Positions 61,464 through 64,000 of a stretch of DNA of 64,000 nt are shown here, piece after piece. The stretch lies in contig NZ_VWVM01000012.1 of NCBI RefSeq assembly GCF_008632075.1, positions 92,292-156,291 on the forward strand, written 5' to 3'. Source of the stretch: Candidatus Pantoea gossypiicola (GTDB taxonomy: Bacteria > Pseudomonadota > Gammaproteobacteria > Enterobacterales > Enterobacteriaceae). Below the pieces are notes generated by a model that was not told the DNA's origin, did not search any database, and saw nothing but the letters and a program-made list of their open reading frames with translations. The position numbers and the translations under genes were made by a program. Within the stretch, counting starts at the first letter, position 1; the number at the start of each line of letters is the position of its first letter.

Positions 61464-62915
61464 ATGCACTTTCGCGCCATTACCCGCATAGTCGGTCTGC
61501 TGGTAATCCTCTTTTCAGTGACAATGATTTTGCCCGGCCTGGTCGCATTGATTTATCGCGATGGCGCGGGGCGAGCATTTAGCCAGACCTTTATGATGGC
61601 GCTGGTGATCGGCTCGCTGCTGTGGTGGCCGAATCGCAAAAAGAAAACCGAACTCAAACCGCGGGAAGGGTTTCTGATTGTCGTCCTGTTCTGGACGGTG
61701 CTGGGCAGCGTAGGGGCGATGCCCTTTATCTTTGCGGAGCAGCCGCATCTTTCGGTGACGGATGCGTTTTTTGAATCTTTCTCGGGCCTGACAACGACTG
61801 GTGCCACCACGCTGGTGGGGCTGGACTCGCTGCCTAAGGCGATCCTCTTCTATCGGCAGATGCTGCAGTGGCTGGGCGGTATGGGGATCATCGTATTAGC
61901 GGTGGCGATACTGCCGATTCTGGGCGTCGGGGGTATGCAGCTCTATCGTGCTGAAATGCCGGGTCCGCTAAAAGATAACAAGATGCGACCGCGTATTGCC
62001 GAGACGGCCAAGACACTCTGGCTGATCTACGTTCTGCTGACGGTGGCCTGTGCGCTGGCATTGTGGCTGGCGGGCATGCCGGCCTTTGATGCTATCGGCC
62101 ACAGCTTTTCAACCATCGCCATTGGCGGCTTCTCAACCCATGATGCCAGCATCGGCTATTTCCACAGTGGTACCATCAATACCATCGTGGCAGTGTTTCT
62201 GCTGATCTCAGGCTGTAACTATGGCCTGCACTTTGCCATGTTAAGCGGACGTAATCTGCGCGTGTACTGGCGCGACCCGGAATTCCGCATGTTCATTGGC
62301 GTTCAACTGACGCTGGTATTGATCTGCACGCTGGTGCTCTGGTTCCACAATGTTTATGCCAGTGGCTGGCAGACGCTGAATCAGGCCTTCTTCCAGGTCG
62401 TTTCCATGGCGACGACGGCGGGATTCACGACCGACAGCATCGCACGCTGGCCATTGTTCCTGCCGGTACTGCTGTTGTGCTCCGCCTTTATTGGCGGCTG
62501 TGCCGGTTCAACCGGCGGTGGCCTGAAGGTGATTCGCATCCTGCTGTTGTGCAAGCAGGGTAACCGTGAGCTTAAACGTCTGGTTCACCCCAATGCGGTC
62601 TATACCATCAAGCTGGGTAATCGGGCGCTACCGGAACGTATCCTTGAAGCCGTCTGGGGATTCTTCTCGGCATATGCACTGGTGTTCCTGGTCAGCATGC
62701 TGGCGATTATCGCCACCGGCGTCGATGACTTCTCGGCTTTTGCTGCCGTCGCCGCGACGCTCAACAACCTCGGGCCGGGCCTGGGGGTAGTAGCTGATAA
62801 CTTCACTTCAATGAATGACGTGGCGAAATGGATTCTTATTTCTACCATGTTATTCGGGCGTCTCGAGGTATTTACCTTGCTGGTGCTGTTCACGCCTACT
62901 TTCTGGCGTGAATAA
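61464..62915 (+). CDS. trkH: Trk potassium uptake protein TrkH
   Basis: TrkH is the K+ channel subunit of the Trk system, gated by TrkA in the cytoplasm. The 483-residue membrane protein has the four M1-P-M2 repeats of the family. Selectivity glycines lie in FSGLTTTGATTL, STIAIGGFSTHD, SMATTAGFTTD and LNNLGPGLGVV. It has AAGGAA upstream of the ATG and precedes hemG by 17 bases. Confidence 0.97.
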   Translation: MHFRAITRIVGLLVILFSVTMILPGLVALIYRDGAGRAFSQTFMMALVIGSLLWWPNRKKKTELKPREGFLIVVLFWTVLGSVGAMPFIFAEQPHLSVTDAFFESFSGLTTTGATTLVGLDSLPKAILFYRQMLQWLGGMGIIVLAVAILPILGVGGMQLYRAEMPGPLKDNKMRPRIAETAKTLWLIYVLLTVACALALWLAGMPAFDAIGHSFSTIAIGGFSTHDASIGYFHSGTINTIVAVFLLISGCNYGLHFAMLSGRNLRVYWRDPEFRMFIGVQLTLVLICTLVLWFHNVYASGWQTLNQAFFQVVSMATTAGFTTDSIARWPLFLPVLLLCSAFIGGCAGSTGGGLKVIRILLLCKQGNRELKRLVHPNAVYTIKLGNRALPERILEAVWGFFSAYALVFLVSMLAIIATGVDDFSAFAAVAATLNNLGPGLGVVADNFTSMNDVAKWILISTMLFGRLEVFTLLVLFTPTFWRE

Positions 62916-62932
62916 TTAATAAGGATGCTGAC

Positions 62933-63466
62933 ATGAAAGCACTGATTCTCTATTCCACTCGCGACGGACAAACAAAGAAGATTGCCTCTTCTATTGCTGA
63001 GGTGATCCTTCAGCAGCAGCCATGTGATGTGCTGGATATCCAGGATGCTACTCTGCCCGACTGGACGCAGTATGATCGCGTGCTGATTGGTGCCTCGATC
63101 CGTTACGGCCATTTCCAGCCGGTCGTCGATAAGTTCGTTAAGCAACACCTCAAGGAACTGCAACAGCGTACCAGCGGTTTCTTTTCGGTGAACCTGACGG
63201 CGCGGAAACCGGAGAAGCGTTCGCCTGAAACCAACGCCTATACACAGAAGTTCCTGGCTAACTCTCCGTGGCAACCCGATTGCTGTGCCGTGTTCGCGGG
63301 CGCACTTTATTATCCGCGCTATCGCTGGTTCGATCGCGTCATGATTCAGCTGATTATGCGTATGACCAGTGGTGAAACAGATTCAACGAAAGAAGTTGAA
63401 TACACGGACTGGCAGCAGGTACGCACTTTTGCCAATGATTTTGCACAGTTACCAGGCAAATTGTAG
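62933..63466 (+). CDS. hemG: Menaquinone-dependent protoporphyrinogen IX dehydrogenase
   Basis: HemG oxidises protoporphyrinogen IX to protoporphyrin IX, passing electrons to quinones. It is a long-chain flavodoxin-fold protein of 177 residues (E. coli 181). The FMN phosphate loop is STRDGQTKKIA. The second motif IGASIRYGHFQPVVDKFV and the block VNLTARKPEKRSPETNAY are diagnostic. It is the last protein gene before the rRNA operon, as in E. coli. Confidence 0.95.
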   Translation: MKALILYSTRDGQTKKIASSIAEVILQQQPCDVLDIQDATLPDWTQYDRVLIGASIRYGHFQPVVDKFVKQHLKELQQRTSGFFSVNLTARKPEKRSPETNAYTQKFLANSPWQPDCCAVFAGALYYPRYRWFDRVMIQLIMRMTSGETDSTKEVEYTDWQQVRTFANDFAQLPGKL

Positions 63467-63524
63467 CGAAATAGCGCAATTTGATGAAAATTACTGCGAA
63501 CGATAATCTTTTCGTAATAAACAC

Positions 63525-63552
63525 TTGTCAGCCCGCGCGAACTCCCTATAAT
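63525..63552 (+). promoter_or_regulatory. rrn P1 promoter
   Basis: TTGTCA (63525-63530), 16 bases and TATAAT (63547-63552) are followed by the GC-rich discriminator GCGCCTCC typical of stringently controlled rRNA promoters. The A/T-rich stretch upstream (63500-63523) looks like an UP element with Fis-type sites. Confidence 0.9.
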
Positions 63553-63642
63553 GCGCCTCCATCGACACGGCACACCGGCAACGGGAAACGGGTTGAAGGT
63601 TCAGGAGACTGACCCGCCGGAGAAAAACTTCTGAAATAGAGG

Positions 63643-63670
63643 TTGACTCTGCAGGAGGAAAGCGTAATAT
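63643..63670 (+). promoter_or_regulatory. rrn P2 promoter
   Basis: TTGACT (63643-63648), 16 bases and TAATAT (63665-63670) form the second tandem promoter, 118 bases downstream of P1. Confidence 0.88.
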
Positions 63671-63709
63671 ACGCCACCTCGCGACAGGACGCTAACGCAC
63701 TGTTCGCGC

Positions 63710-63723
63710 TGCTCTTTAACAAT
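63710..63723 (+). promoter_or_regulatory. rrn leader boxA antitermination site
   Basis: TGCTCTTTAACAAT is the enterobacterial rrn boxA, bound by NusB-NusE to prevent Rho termination. It is followed by the usual leader sequence before 16S. Confidence 0.9.
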
Positions 63724-63875
63724 TTATCAGACAATCTGTGTGGGCACTCGCAGGATTGATATCAGCGTCTTTGGACGCACAAAAATATCAAAGCCTCACG
63801 AGTGAACACATAATGAAATTCATTATGACGTTTTACAGATGAGCATCGCTGAACTGGTTTCAGCAAATCAAACTT

Positions 63876-64000
63876 AAATTGAAGAGTTTGATCATGGCTC
63901 AGATTGAACGCTGGCGGCAGGCCTAACACATGCAAGTCGGACGGTAGCACAGAGAGCTTGCTCTCGGGTGACGAGTGGCGGACGGGTGAGTAATGTCTGG
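63876..64000 (+). rRNA. rrs: 16S ribosomal RNA (5' 125 bases, continues beyond the window)
   Basis: The mature 5' end AAATTGAAGAGTTTGATCATG starts at 63876, and the text runs to GGTGAGTAATGTCTGG at the edge. Variable region V1 (GGTAGCACAGAGAGCTTGCT) fits Pantoea and relatives. The operon occupies the rrnA position after hemG. Confidence 0.98.

Overview
The window is a chromosomal segment of an enterobacterium, most likely Pantoea or a close Erwiniaceae relative. Gene order follows the E. coli 85-87 min region almost throughout (wec cluster, argX-hisR-leuT-proM tRNAs, glmZ, hemCDXY, cyaA, dapF-xerC-uvrD, corA, rarD, pldA-recQ-rhtC, metR/metE, udp, ubiEJB-tatABCD, rfaH, ubiD-fre, fadBA, pepQ-yigZ-trkH-hemG, rRNA operon). 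The first 125 bases of 16S rRNA at the right edge fit Pantoea. The genus is inferred from these features and not from a search. Compared with E. coli there are losses (yifK, cyaY, yigF/yigG, and the bodies of rffG and rffH) and insertions (an AbrB-family membrane protein, a DUF1460 lipoprotein, glpT, yehS, a TPR/glycosyltransferase-like gene, pepE and a microcin-like small gene).

Layout: 1-8.9 kb is the enterobacterial common antigen operon, whose dTDP-glucose genes rffG and rffH have collapsed to a short remnant. 9.0-10.7 kb holds four tRNA genes, a duplicated tRNA-Pro 3' end with its terminator, chains of short hairpins, and the small RNA glmZ under what looks like a sigma-54/GlrR/IHF promoter. 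10.7-14.7 kb is hemCDXY on the minus strand, divergent from cyaA. 15-23.4 kb carries cyaA, lptM, dapF, yigA, xerC, yigB and the SOS-controlled uvrD. 23.4-34.4 kb carries corA with a structured leader, then transporters, membrane phospholipases and recQ. 34.5-37.1 kb holds glpT and a biotin-transporter homologue.

37.1-37.6 kb contains a 56-codon gene whose N-terminus looks like a double-glycine (microcin-type) leader. 37.6-44.8 kb covers yehS, the metR/metE divergon, a dienelactone hydrolase, udp and the unusual TPR gene. 44.9-55.9 kb covers rmuC, ubiquinone synthesis, Tat export, rfaH, pepE, ubiD and fre. 55.9-63.5 kb covers fatty-acid beta-oxidation, pepQ, yigZ, trkH and hemG, followed by the tandem rrn promoters and the start of 16S rRNA.

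Most genes are conserved housekeeping genes. The points that merit attention are the microcin-like gene, the rffG/rffH deletion inside an otherwise intact ECA operon, the regulatory architecture of glmZ, the tRNA-Pro end duplication with hairpin arrays, the corA leader, and the uncharacterised TPR/DxD gene. No CRISPR array, insertion sequence or prophage was seen.
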